DNA of 64,000 nt from NCBI RefSeq assembly GCF_009758205.1, contig NZ_WRXN01000017.1, positions 62,001 through 126,000 of the forward strand. Direction: 5' to 3'. The notes under the pieces were generated by a model. It was given only the letters and a program-made list of their open reading frames with translations. It ran no database searches and had not been told where the DNA came from. Both the position numbers and the translations under genes were made by a program. This document shows, piece by piece, positions 1 through 8,181 of this stretch (positions within the stretch are counted from its first letter, which is position 1; each line of letters opens with the position of its first letter). This DNA is from Chitinophaga tropicalis (GTDB lineage: Bacteria > Bacteroidota > Bacteroidia > Chitinophagales > Chitinophagaceae).

Positions 1-372
1 CGGGTATTTCTCAGGAGAACCTTACCCAAAGATGTACCGGGCGATGGCATTTACAAGATAGGGGATGTACGCTTTAACTATGAAGAGAAAGAGCTGACAA
101 GAGTAGGAGGAGAGCCCGTTGCTTCTCTTACAAAGAAAGAGGCTAAAGTGCTTCGTTATCTTGTTGAGAACAGTAATAAACTTGTAAAAAGGGATGAGAT
201 CCTGTTAAAGATCTGGGGGAACAGCAGCTTTTTCTCCAGCAGAAGTATGGACGTATTTATTGCACGCTTACGAAAGCATTTCAGGCTGGAACCGAATATT
301 GATCTTGAAACATTGCATAACGTAGGCATCAGGCTTAACATCCCTATAAACGACAACCAAAACGGAGAATAA
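1..372 (+). CDS. Response regulator, C-terminal winged-helix DNA-binding domain (5' end outside window)
   Basis: This is the last 123 residues of a protein that begins before the window; the frame is open from base 1. The sequence matches the OmpR/PhoB-type winged helix: a beta-rich start, then SLTKKEAKVLRYLVEN, the KRDEILLKIWG turn, the recognition-helix stretch SRSMDVFIARLRKHF and the final beta hairpin HNVGIRLN. In this family the domain binds promoter DNA once the missing N-terminal receiver domain is phosphorylated by a sensor kinase. The kinase partner is not visible and probably lies upstream. The ATG at 148 is internal to the fold and not a true start. The family is clear; the regulon cannot be told. 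Confidence 0.85.
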   Translation, partial: RVFLRRTLPKDVPGDGIYKIGDVRFNYEEKELTRVGGEPVASLTKKEAKVLRYLVENSNKLVKRDEILLKIWGNSSFFSSRSMDVFIARLRKHFRLEPNIDLETLHNVGIRLNIPINDNQNGE

Positions 373-443
373 CATTTTTATTATTATATACGAATAAAGA
401 TATTTTAACCTCAACAACGTGTTGAACCCCATAACTGATCACA

Positions 444-1169
444 ATGACTTACGACAGAAACGACCACCGGCCGGCGCATAGTGGCGGACCGGAAGGGAAT
501 GGGCCTGCCCGCCAGAAACAGAGACACAGTAACAACCAGCTGCGTGGCAACCGCTCCAGGTCTCCCTTGCCTTTGCGAAAGAGAAAACCTCCCAAAGAGG
601 AACGCAAGATCTATTTTATTGCCCTGCTGCCAACGGCCGAGGTAGGGAAGGAAATTATCCGTTTGAAGCAGGAGTTTGCGGAAAATTATGAGTCACGAAG
701 GGCATTGAAAGTACTGCCGCATATCACCCTGCAAACACCTTTTACCACCAGCGCCACAGTAGAGCGGGAGCTTTGCCAGGGACTGACAGATTTTGCAGCT
801 TCCATGGCTCCTTTTGAGATCCGGCTGGACGGTTTTGGAGGAGTATTGCTCAATCACAGGAAGGTCTTATATATTAATGTATGTAAGAATGAAGGAATTA
901 CACGCCTGCACCAGGAAATGGTGTCCTTCCTGCGGAAGAATTTCGGGTTCAGTCCCATGCTGGCCCGTCACGGGTTCAATCCGCATATCTCCCTGGCTTT
1001 CAGAGATCTGACAGAAGATGAATTTGCCGAAGCGCTGGCTGAATACAGCCAGAAAGAGTATGAGGCGTCTTTCAGGGTCAGGAACCTCTACCTGCTCAGG
1101 CATACCGGCACTTCCTGGGAAGTGTTGCACAAATGCCCCCTGGGTGTAGGTGGCAAAGTTCGGGTCTGA
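444..1169 (+). CDS. 2H phosphoesterase superfamily protein (2'-5' RNA ligase/LigT-like) with basic N-terminal tail
   Basis: The protein of 241 residues carries the two H-x-T/S motifs that define 2H phosphoesterases: PHITLQTPF with H93 and T95, and NPHISLAF with H181 and S183, about 86 residues apart as expected. Related enzymes open 2',3'-cyclic phosphates or hydrolyse or ligate 2'-5' RNA bonds; the true substrate is unknown here. The first ~55 residues are rich in Arg, Lys, Asn and Pro, look disordered and lie outside the fold, which could give RNA affinity. It stands alone, 71 bases after the response regulator. Family assignment is firm and the exact activity is open. Confidence 0.8.
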   Translation: MTYDRNDHRPAHSGGPEGNGPARQKQRHSNNQLRGNRSRSPLPLRKRKPPKEERKIYFIALLPTAEVGKEIIRLKQEFAENYESRRALKVLPHITLQTPFTTSATVERELCQGLTDFAASMAPFEIRLDGFGGVLLNHRKVLYINVCKNEGITRLHQEMVSFLRKNFGFSPMLARHGFNPHISLAFRDLTEDEFAEALAEYSQKEYEASFRVRNLYLLRHTGTSWEVLHKCPLGVGGKVRV

Positions 1170-1231
1170 GAACAGGCCAAATATACCCCCCGGATACCAT
1201 ATGGATACTCCTGCTCAAAGCCTACTATAAA

Positions 1232-1260
1232 GTATGGATAGTGTATGGATAGTGTATGGA
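1232..1260 (+). repeat. 11-bp tandem repeat upstream of rel
   Basis: The unit GTATGGATAGT occurs twice head to tail (1232-1242 and 1243-1253) and a third copy starts at 1254 with GTATGGA. The 11-base period places each copy on nearly the same face of the helix. It lies about 115 bases before the rel start. It may be a protein-binding site or chance slippage product. Confidence 0.6.
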
Positions 1261-1376
1261 CTGCGGTATCACTTTAGCGCCACAGTACTTCCCAAAAGAA
1301 AGTGCCAAAAACTGGTACATCATCCCTCCTTTCCTCCCCAATATTCTTATGCAATAAAATTGTAACTTTATTGCTG

Positions 1377-3629
1377 ATGGAAACAGTGACAGTTAAACAA
1401 TATAATCTGGACGAGGAACAGGAGAAAAAAGAGATCGTTCGTCACTACCGCGCTTTGCTTCGGTCCCTTAAACCCCGTTTAAAGAAAGGAGACCGTGAAC
1501 TGGTCCGTACCGCCTTTGAAATGGCGGCAGATGCGCATAAGGAAATGCGCCGCAAATCAGGTGAACCGTATATCTTACACCCTCTTGCTGTAGCGCAGAT
1601 CTGCGTTGACGAGATCGGTTTGGGAGTACGTTCCGCTATCTGCGCCCTGCTGCATGACACAGTAGAAGATACTGAGGTGACCCTGGAAGATGTAGACAGG
1701 GCCTTTGGACCTGAGATTGCCCATATAGTGGACGGTCTCACCAAGATCTCCACCGTTATAGACTCGAATACCAGCACCGCCCAGGCGGAAAACTTCAAAA
1801 AGATACTACTCACCCTGGCAGATGACCCCAGGGTGATCCTGATCAAACTGGCCGACAGGATGCATAATATGCGTACCCTGGACAGTATGAGCCGGGAAAA
1901 ACAACTGAAAATAGCTTCAGAAACCGTATTTATCTACGCTCCCCTGGCCCACCGTCTTGGCTTGTATAACATCAAGTCAGAGATGGAAGACCTGGCCATG
2001 AAATATACCGAGCAGCAGACATACCGGGATATTGCCCGCAAACTGAAGGAAACCAAGCGTGAGCGCACCCGTTATATCAACGAGTTTATCAAGCCTATAA
2101 AAGAAGTACTGCAGGAAGAAGGATTGGCCTTCGATATTTACGGTCGCCCGAAATCTATTCATTCCATCTGGAATAAGATCAAGAAGAAAGGCGTGACCTT
2201 CGAAGAAGTGTATGATCTTTTTGCCATCCGTATTATCCTGGACTCTCCGATAGAAAGGGAAAAGTCAGATTGCTGGAAAGTATATTCCATCATCACTGAC
2301 TTTTACCATCCAAGCCCGGAAAGGACGCGCGACTGGCTCAGCAACCCCAAATCCAATGGCTATGAGGCGCTGCACGTAACTGTAATGGGCCCCCAGGGAA
2401 AATGGGTGGAAGTGCAGATCCGTACCAAGAGGATGAACGATTATGCGGAGAAAGGCCTGGCTGCCCACTGGCGCTATAAAGAGGGCAGTATCCAGAATAC
2501 CAGTACAGAAGCCAAATTTGACCAGTGGTTCACCCAGATCAGGGAAATACTCAATAACCCTGATTCCAACACACTGGACTTCCTGGCCGATTTCAAAAGT
2601 AACCTCTTCACAGAAGAGATCTATGTTTATACGCCTAAAGGCGACCTGAAGATTCTCCCGGTCAATTCCACCGCCCTGGACTTTGCATATGCTATTCACA
2701 GTGCTGTGGGTAACAAGTGTATAGGCGCCAAGGTGAACTATAAGCTGGTGCCTATCAGCCATAAGCTGCGTAGCGGCGACCAGGTGGAGATCATTACTTC
2801 CAACAAGCAGAAGCCTACTGAAGACTGGCTGAATTATGTACTGACTGCCAAGGCCAAATCCAAGATCAAGGACGCCCTGAAGGAAGAGAAGCGGAAAGTG
2901 GCCATGGATGGTAAAGAGCTGCTGGAAAGGAAGCTCGATCATCTGAAAATATCCAACAGCCAGCATAATATCAATGAGCTGGTACAGTTTTATAAACAAC
3001 CCTCATCACTGGACCTGTACTATCAGATTGCTGTTAAGAATATCGATCTGAAAGAACTGAAGCAGTTTTCGGTACTGGGCGATAAACTGGAAGCGCCCAA
3101 GCCGCTGCCGGTAAAACAACCGGAACATATTTCAGAAGAGCATCTGAAGCACCAGATACCATCCAAGAAAGATGCAGAACTGATCATTTTCGGAGAAAGT
3201 TCTGATAAGATAGCTTATAAGCTGGCTAACTGCTGCCGGCCTATTCCCGGAGATGACGTATTTGGCTTCATTACCGCCAGCGAGGGGTTGAAGATACACC
3301 GTACCAATTGTCCCAATGCCGCCCAGCTGCTGGCCAATTATGGTCACAGGGTAGTAAAGACCAAGTGGGTGAAGAACAGGGAGATCTCCTTCCTGACCGG
3401 TTTGAGGATCATTGGTATGGACGATGTGGGGGTTATTCATAAGATCACCAATATTATTTCCGGTGAATTGAAGATCAATATTGCAGGTCTGACCATAGAA
3501 TCCAGGGAGGGCCTGTTTGAAGGGCTTATCAAGGTGTTTGTGCATGACAAGGAAGAGCTGGAAGAGCTGTTTGAACGCCTTAAAAAGCTGGATGGCATAC
3601 AGTCTGTCAGCCGTCTCGAAGACGAATAG
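1377..3629 (+). CDS. rel: RelA/SpoT family bifunctional (p)ppGpp synthetase/hydrolase
   Basis: Long Rel enzyme of about 750 residues that makes and degrades the stringent-response alarmone (p)ppGpp in the cytoplasm. The N-terminal HD hydrolase domain is intact: H54, H68, the pair H93-D94 followed by TVEDTE, and D160 in KLADRMHNMRTL. The synthetase domain follows with RPKSIHSIWNKI, SNGYEALHVTV and VEVQIRT. Next come a TGS domain (around residues 405-465, EEIYVYTPKGDL) and a C-terminal ACT domain (last ~75 residues). I chose the ATG at 1377; an in-frame ATG at 1302 would add 25 residues with no family match. A TAACTTTA box lies six bases before the chosen start, suggesting a very short leader. 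The intact HD motif argues that it is bifunctional. Confidence 0.93.
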   Translation: METVTVKQYNLDEEQEKKEIVRHYRALLRSLKPRLKKGDRELVRTAFEMAADAHKEMRRKSGEPYILHPLAVAQICVDEIGLGVRSAICALLHDTVEDTEVTLEDVDRAFGPEIAHIVDGLTKISTVIDSNTSTAQAENFKKILLTLADDPRVILIKLADRMHNMRTLDSMSREKQLKIASETVFIYAPLAHRLGLYNIKSEMEDLAMKYTEQQTYRDIARKLKETKRERTRYINEFIKPIKEVLQEEGLAFDIYGRPKSIHSIWNKIKKKGVTFEEVYDLFAIRIILDSPIEREKSDCWKVYSIITDFYHPSPERTRDWLSNPKSNGYEALHVTVMGPQGKWVEVQIRTKRMNDYAEKGLAAHWRYKEGSIQNTSTEAKFDQWFTQIREILNNPDSNTLDFLADFKSNLFTEEIYVYTPKGDLKILPVNSTALDFAYAIHSAVGNKCIGAKVNYKLVPISHKLRSGDQVEIITSNKQKPTEDWLNYVLTAKAKSKIKDALKEEKRKVAMDGKELLERKLDHLKISNSQHNINELVQFYKQPSSLDLYYQIAVKNIDLKELKQFSVLGDKLEAPKPLPVKQPEHISEEHLKHQIPSKKDAELIIFGESSDKIAYKLANCCRPIPGDDVFGFITASEGLKIHRTNCPNAAQLLANYGHRVVKTKWVKNREISFLTGLRIIGMDDVGVIHKITNIISGELKINIAGLTIESREGLFEGLIKVFVHDKEELEELFERLKKLDGIQSVSRLEDE

Positions 3630-3672
3630 ATCATTTTAAATTCTTAGCCGGCCGCAGGCCCCAAAAAATACC

Positions 3673-3715
3673 CTCAAAAAATCGCTTCTACCGAAGGTAA
3701 AAGCGATTTTTTGAG
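3673..3715. terminator. Strong bidirectional intrinsic terminator after rel
   Basis: A perfect 15-bp stem pairs 3673-3687 with 3701-3715 and is continued by TACC/GGTA around a GAA loop. The A-run and T-run lie within the stem, so it could stop transcription on either strand. It separates rel from purA. Confidence 0.88.
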
Positions 3716-3779
3716 CAGTTTCCTCGTACTGAGTCTGATACAAAGCTCCAAACAGGTGTACTGCCTGTTTTTATATAAA

Positions 3780-3810
3780 TTGCATTTCTTCCTTTTTCCC
3801 CGTAATTTTG
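3780..3810 (+). promoter_or_regulatory. Bacteroidota-type promoter for purA
   Basis: A -33 TTG at 3780-3782 and a -7 TAATTTTG at 3803-3810 are separated by 20 bases, matching the TTTG/TAnnTTTG pattern known for the primary sigma factor of Bacteroidota. The purA start lies 33 bases downstream. Confidence 0.65.
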
Positions 3811-3842
3811 CCACTTCTTTTTAAAAATCAATATCAACTCTT

Positions 3843-5132
3843 ATGGTAGATGTTTTGCTGGGCCTGCAGTGGGGCGACGAAGGCAAAGGAAAGATTGTGG
3901 ATTACTTTGCAGGTAAATACGATGTCATAGCCCGCTTCCAGGGTGGGCCTAACGCAGGGCATACCTTATATGTTGAGGGCCAGAAGGTAGTCTTACATAC
4001 CATCCCTTCCGGGGTTTTTCACAGCAATACCATTAACCTGATCGGGAACGGTGTGGTGCTGGACCCTGTTACCTTCAAAAAGGAATGCGACAAGATCTCA
4101 TCACTGGGTGTAGACCTGAAAAAGAATCTTTTTATTGCGGAAAGAACGCATATTATCGTACCTTCTCATCGTGCACTTGACAAGGCTTCCGAAATCTCAA
4201 AAGGAAGTGAAAAGATAGGTTCTACCCTGAAAGGTATTGGCCCTGCTTATATGGATAAAACAGGCCGTAATGGTCTCAGGGTAGGAGATGTGCTTCGCTC
4301 TGACTTCAAAGAGCGTTATACCCGGCTGAAAGAAAAGCATCAGCATCTGCTAGCCGGATACGACTTTGAAGCCGCTGTAAAAGCCGAGATTGAGAAAGAT
4401 ATAGCTGAATGGGAAGCTGAGTTCTTTGATGCCGTGGCTTACCTGAAAGAGATGAATATTGTGAATGGTGAGTACTTTATCAATGAAAGACTGAAAGCCG
4501 GTCAGAAAATACTGGCGGAAGGTGCTCAGGGTAGCATGCTGGATGTAGACTTCGGTACTTATCCGTTTGTTACTTCTTCAAGTACTATTTCTGCCGGCGT
4601 ATGTTCCGGACTGGGCGTAGCGCCAAAATGGATAAAAGAGGTGATAGGCGTTACCAAAGCATATTGTACCCGCGTGGGTAGCGGACCGTTCCCTACAGAA
4701 CTGCATGACGCCACCGGCGAAAAGCTGCGTGCTGAAGGTAATGAGTTTGGCGCCACTACCGGCCGTCCCCGCCGTTGCGGATGGATTGACCTGGTAGCCC
4801 TGAATTACACCTGCATGTTAAGTGGTGTTACTCAGTTGGTCATGACAAAAAGCGACGTACTGGATGCCTTTGATGAAGTATATGCCTGCACCGCATATGA
4901 AATAGATGGAAAGCAGACAAAAGCAATGCCTTTCCAGCTGAACGAAGCAGAAGTAAAGCCAATCTGGGAGAAGCATAAAGGATGGAGTGACGAAACAGCT
5001 GCCAAAAGCAAGCATTTCAATGAGTTGCCGGCAGAAATGAAATCGTTTGTAAAAGCTGTGGAAACTTATCTCGAAGTACCCGTGAAATTTGTATCAAACG
5101 GACCGGGAAGGGATCAGATACTGGAACAGTAA
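3843..5132 (+). CDS. purA: Adenylosuccinate synthase
   Basis: This GTP-dependent enzyme joins IMP and aspartate to make adenylosuccinate, the first committed step to AMP, in the cytoplasm. The 429-residue length is normal. The N-terminal QWGDEGKGK holds the GTP-binding loop, with catalytic D12 in it, and NAGHT holds the second catalytic residue H40. GSGPFPTE, TGRPRRCGWID and the C-terminal NGPGRD stretch are also typical. It has its own promoter and follows the terminator after rel, so it is likely a single transcription unit or is co-transcribed with the acidic protein 143 bases downstream. No other purine gene is adjacent; purQ lies about 25 kb away. Confidence 0.97.
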   Translation: MVDVLLGLQWGDEGKGKIVDYFAGKYDVIARFQGGPNAGHTLYVEGQKVVLHTIPSGVFHSNTINLIGNGVVLDPVTFKKECDKISSLGVDLKKNLFIAERTHIIVPSHRALDKASEISKGSEKIGSTLKGIGPAYMDKTGRNGLRVGDVLRSDFKERYTRLKEKHQHLLAGYDFEAAVKAEIEKDIAEWEAEFFDAVAYLKEMNIVNGEYFINERLKAGQKILAEGAQGSMLDVDFGTYPFVTSSSTISAGVCSGLGVAPKWIKEVIGVTKAYCTRVGSGPFPTELHDATGEKLRAEGNEFGATTGRPRRCGWIDLVALNYTCMLSGVTQLVMTKSDVLDAFDEVYACTAYEIDGKQTKAMPFQLNEAEVKPIWEKHKGWSDETAAKSKHFNELPAEMKSFVKAVETYLEVPVKFVSNGPGRDQILEQ

Positions 5133-5275
5133 AATACCGGTATACAGCAAGGAATTAGCAGTGGCCAAATAGCAAAAAATTACAAAAAAAAATCGGCAAA
5201 AAAAATTTGGCTAATACAAAAAACTGTTAAAACTTTACGCAAAAGAAATACGCTAAAGACTTAAGTGAACCTATT

Positions 5276-5728
5276 ATGAAATCAAAATCTGATAACGAAA
5301 AAGAGACCAAAAAGACGAGTTCTCCGAAAACGCCTAAAGCCGCGCCTAAAGCTGCTAGTAAGCCAAAGAAAGAAGAGGAGGACGATGATGATGAGGATGA
5401 GGAGGAAACTCCCCGTAAGTCTGCTGCTTCAAAAAAATCAGATAAGCCGGCCTCAAAGTCAAAGAAGAAAAATGACGATGACGATGACCTGGATGATGAC
5501 GAGGATGATGATCTGGAAGATGATGATGATAGTTGGGGAAAAAGTGATGATGAGGATTACGATCCTGATTTCGAAGAGTTTGACATGCCTAAACCTAAGA
5601 GCAAACGCGGTCGTCCCGGCAAGAAAAGCGCTGATGACGATGACGATCTGGGAATAGATGACGAATTCAAAGATATGGGCCTGTTTAACGACAGGGGCGG
5701 GTTTGATGATGATGACGATGATTTCTAA
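5276..5728 (+). CDS. Highly charged low-complexity protein with AT-hook-like motif
   Basis: I do not recognise a named family. The 150-residue protein has a Lys/Ala/Ser/Pro-rich N-terminus (residues 1-32), long runs of Asp and Glu interrupted by basic patches (33-105), then PKPKSKRGRPGKKSA, whose core RGRP at residues 111-114 matches the AT-hook that binds the minor groove of AT-rich DNA, and an acidic tail ending in FDDDDDDF. The layout recalls HMGA-like or CarD-type acidic/AT-hook proteins, which are architectural DNA-binding proteins; that role is an inference from composition. Bases 5133-5275 before it are AT-rich. It shares its reading frame with pabB downstream. Confidence 0.7.
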   Translation: MKSKSDNEKETKKTSSPKTPKAAPKAASKPKKEEEDDDDEDEEETPRKSAASKKSDKPASKSKKKNDDDDDLDDDEDDDLEDDDDSWGKSDDEDYDPDFEEFDMPKPKSKRGRPGKKSADDDDDLGIDDEFKDMGLFNDRGGFDDDDDDF

Positions 5729-5792
5729 GAATTAAAAAGTAACGTTATCAGGACATTTCACCATTTCCCGGTTAATGATCCAAAGTTATTTA

Positions 5793-5841
5793 AACAGCAA
5801 ATGTTGAATTGGGGTAACCAGTTCAACATTTGTTGTTTTTT
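5793..5841 (+). terminator. Hairpin with T-run overlapping the pabB start region
   Basis: A 16-base arm at 5793-5808 pairs with 5822-5837 apart from one mismatch, around a 13-base loop, and is followed by T's to 5841. It has the form of an intrinsic terminator for the acidic-protein gene but contains the ATG at 5801, so it may instead be coding sequence of a longer pabB or an attenuator that hides the start. Confidence 0.5.
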
Positions 5842-7045
5842 GGACAATAATAATTACGCTTCCTCCTACCACCAAAACGAAGCTATACTGGCAGCAGACG
5901 CACTGGACACACTTTCCTGCAATGCAGGAAATGCCTTTCCTGCCCTGCAACAGTTTCATGATCAGCATCGTGACTGGCTCTTTGGTCACCTCGCATACGA
6001 TCTCAAAAACGAGACCTTTCCCATCCTTCACTCAGATAATAAAGACGGACTTCATTTTCCCGATCTGTTCTTCTTCAGGCCCCGTGTTGTCATGCTCCTG
6101 CAACAGGACCATGTAAAGATAGGCGGATGGAACATGGATGCTGCAGATGCAGAGAAAGTATATACGCAATGTATCTCCCTCACTTCACAGGTTGTACCAC
6201 ATACTCCCATAGGAGCACTGAACGCTCATCTTGACAGGCAGCAATACCTCCATGCAGTGAAACAACTGCAATGGCATATTCACAGAGGAGATTGTTATGA
6301 AGTGAATTTCTGCAGAGAGAATTTTATTGAAGATATTAACGTACACCCACTGACGTTATTCAGCAGACTGAATGCATTATCACCTTCTCCGTTTGCCGCT
6401 TACTACCGTGCAGATCACCTGTACATGGCATGTTCCAGTCCTGAACGTTTCATGCAGAAAAAAGGACCGCTGGTCATCTCACAACCTATTAAAGGTACTA
6501 TCCGCCGGGACGCTGATGCCGCCACCGATGCACTGCGGCGTGAAGAGCTGTTCCGTAACAGTAAAGAGCGTGCAGAGAATGTGATGGTGGTAGACCTGGT
6601 CAGGAATGACCTGGCGCATACTGCTACAAGAGGTAGTGTACAGGTGGCAGAGCTGTTTGGCATTTACTCTTTTGCACAGGTGCATCATATGATATCTACA
6701 GTAACGGCTACGCCTGACCCGGCATTACCATTCACAGAAGTGATCAGGCAGGCATTCCCTATGGGCTCTATGACAGGGGCACCTAAACTGCGCGTGCTGC
6801 AATTGATAGAAGAATATGAGCAATCCCGCCGGGGTCTTTTTTCCGGCGCATTAGGATATATTACGCCTGAAGCTGATTTTGATTTTAATGTTGTGATACG
6901 CAGCATTCTGTATAATGCTGGTCGTAAATATCTCTCTTTCCAGACCGGTTCGGCCATTACTTCCTATGCAGACCCGGAAAGGGAATGGGAAGAATGCCTC
7001 CTGAAAGCCGAGGCTATGAAAAAGATACTGGAGAGTAAGGAATAG
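5801..7045 (+). CDS. pabB: Aminodeoxychorismate synthase component I / anthranilate synthase family (PabB)
   Basis: The 414-residue protein belongs to the chorismate-using TrpE/PabB family. QPIKGTIRR contains K231, the position of the PabB active-site lysine, which points to aminodeoxychorismate (folate precursor) rather than anthranilate. ERAENVMVVDLVRNDL, AFPMGSMTGAPK and GLFSGALGYI are conserved chorismate-binding segments. It would act with a PabA glutaminase that is not in the window. The start is uncertain: the frame stays open upstream to the TAA at 5726-5728, and the upstream residues RTFHHFPVNDPKLFKQQ run smoothly into LNWGNQF as I would expect of a longer family N-terminus. No ATG, GTG or TTG precedes 5801 in frame; ATC at 5747 would be the candidate. 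The ATG at 5801 lies inside a hairpin. It converges with the SDR gene, 10 bases away. Confidence 0.85.
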   Translation: MLNWGNQFNICCFLDNNNYASSYHQNEAILAADALDTLSCNAGNAFPALQQFHDQHRDWLFGHLAYDLKNETFPILHSDNKDGLHFPDLFFFRPRVVMLLQQDHVKIGGWNMDAADAEKVYTQCISLTSQVVPHTPIGALNAHLDRQQYLHAVKQLQWHIHRGDCYEVNFCRENFIEDINVHPLTLFSRLNALSPSPFAAYYRADHLYMACSSPERFMQKKGPLVISQPIKGTIRRDADAATDALRREELFRNSKERAENVMVVDLVRNDLAHTATRGSVQVAELFGIYSFAQVHHMISTVTATPDPALPFTEVIRQAFPMGSMTGAPKLRVLQLIEEYEQSRRGLFSGALGYITPEADFDFNVVIRSILYNAGRKYLSFQTGSAITSYADPEREWEECLLKAEAMKKILESKE

Positions 7046-7055
7046 GCAACTATTA

Positions 7056-7979
7056 TCAGGATTTGAATAGTTTTTCCATGGCCGATTTAATATCAGGGTA
7101 AGAGAATACGAACCCCGTTCCCTGGATCTTTGCAGATGAGGCCCTGCAACTTTTCAATACTTCAATACTCATTTCCCCCATTGCCAGTTTTAAGGCAAAA
7201 GCAGGTACATATACGGGCAGGAAACTCTTGCCTTTGGCCGCCTGCGCCATGGTAAGCACCAGCTCTTTGTGCTTTACTTCCTGCGGTGCTACAGCGTTAT
7301 AAATACCTTCCAGGTCATGATTTACAATGGCGCTCAGGTAGATCCTGACAAGATCATGAAGATGGATCCAGCTTACATATTGTTCACCGCTGCCCAGGAT
7401 AGTGGCAAAACCGAACTGCAGCGGTTTATAAAACTCTTTTAATGCGCCGCCTTCCCTGCTAAGAGCCAGACCGGTACGGAGAATAACTACCTTTTTGCCC
7501 AGCTGCCGGATTTTCAGCACGCTGTTCTCCCAGGCAAGGCATGTAGTGCCCAGGAAATCTTCAGCAGGCGGGTCATTTTCGGTGAACGGGCGACCCTGGT
7601 CCGGGCCATAGAACCCGATACCGGAAGCGCTGATCACTTTTTTAACCTTATTCGGATATTTTTCCAGCGATGTATACAATAGTTCCGCACTTTGAGTACG
7701 GCTGTTCAGGATCTCCTTTTTACGTGAAGAGGACCAACGTTTATCCGCTACATTGGCGCCTGCCAGGTGTACAATATAATCAGCCTCTCCGATAGCTTTC
7801 TCATCAATCGATTGCCTGTTTATATCCCAGTGGGCATAGCTTACCAACCCATTATCAGAAGAGCGGCCGGGATTCCGGCTCAGGATAATGACCTTATATC
7901 CAACCTCAGTGAGCAATTGTGTAAGCGCCCGGCCTATCAGGCCTGTACCGCCGGTAATTAACACGCTGTCCATATGCAT
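7056..7979 (-). CDS. TIGR01777-family NAD-dependent epimerase/SDR protein (YfcH-like)
   Basis: The 307-residue protein starts with SVLITGGTGLIGRAL, the Rossmann glycine motif for a dinucleotide, and follows with DYIVHLAGANVADKRW and ISASGIGFYGP, the hallmarks of the YfcH/TIGR01777 group of atypical short-chain dehydrogenases. The C-terminal ~50 residues match the DUF1731 region. Substrate is unknown for the family; a sugar-nucleotide epimerase role is only by analogy. Two start codons are possible (7979 and two codons inside, at the second Met). It is transcribed toward pabB and away from the next gene at 8182. Confidence 0.85.
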   Translation of the reverse strand: MHMDSVLITGGTGLIGRALTQLLTEVGYKVIILSRNPGRSSDNGLVSYAHWDINRQSIDEKAIGEADYIVHLAGANVADKRWSSSRKKEILNSRTQSAELLYTSLEKYPNKVKKVISASGIGFYGPDQGRPFTENDPPAEDFLGTTCLAWENSVLKIRQLGKKVVILRTGLALSREGGALKEFYKPLQFGFATILGSGEQYVSWIHLHDLVRIYLSAIVNHDLEGIYNAVAPQEVKHKELVLTMAQAAKGKSFLPVYVPAFALKLAMGEMSIEVLKSCRASSAKIQGTGFVFSYPDIKSAMEKLFKS

Positions 7980-8181
7980 AAAAGTACGTAATTGCTGAGC
8001 AATCTCAATACAAAAACGAAGGCGTAAGTGAATGGTGGTAATCTGTAATTGCTTATTTTTAACGTAGGTTTGGCCGCAAAGGGGAAAATGTCTCCACGTT
8101 TCTGTTGATATTTACAATGAATGACAGCAATTTACCGTTAAATCTATATCCTTGAACTTGCAACCTTTTAAATTATAGATA

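Noticed and set aside
2265..2999. A 244-codon minus-strand frame inside rel
   Set aside because: It lies wholly opposite the synthetase and TGS domains of Rel and has no recognisable features.
5164..5211. GCCAAAT/ATTTGGC inverted repeat after purA
   Set aside because: Only seven pairs with a 34-base loop in an A-rich stretch; not convincing as a terminator.
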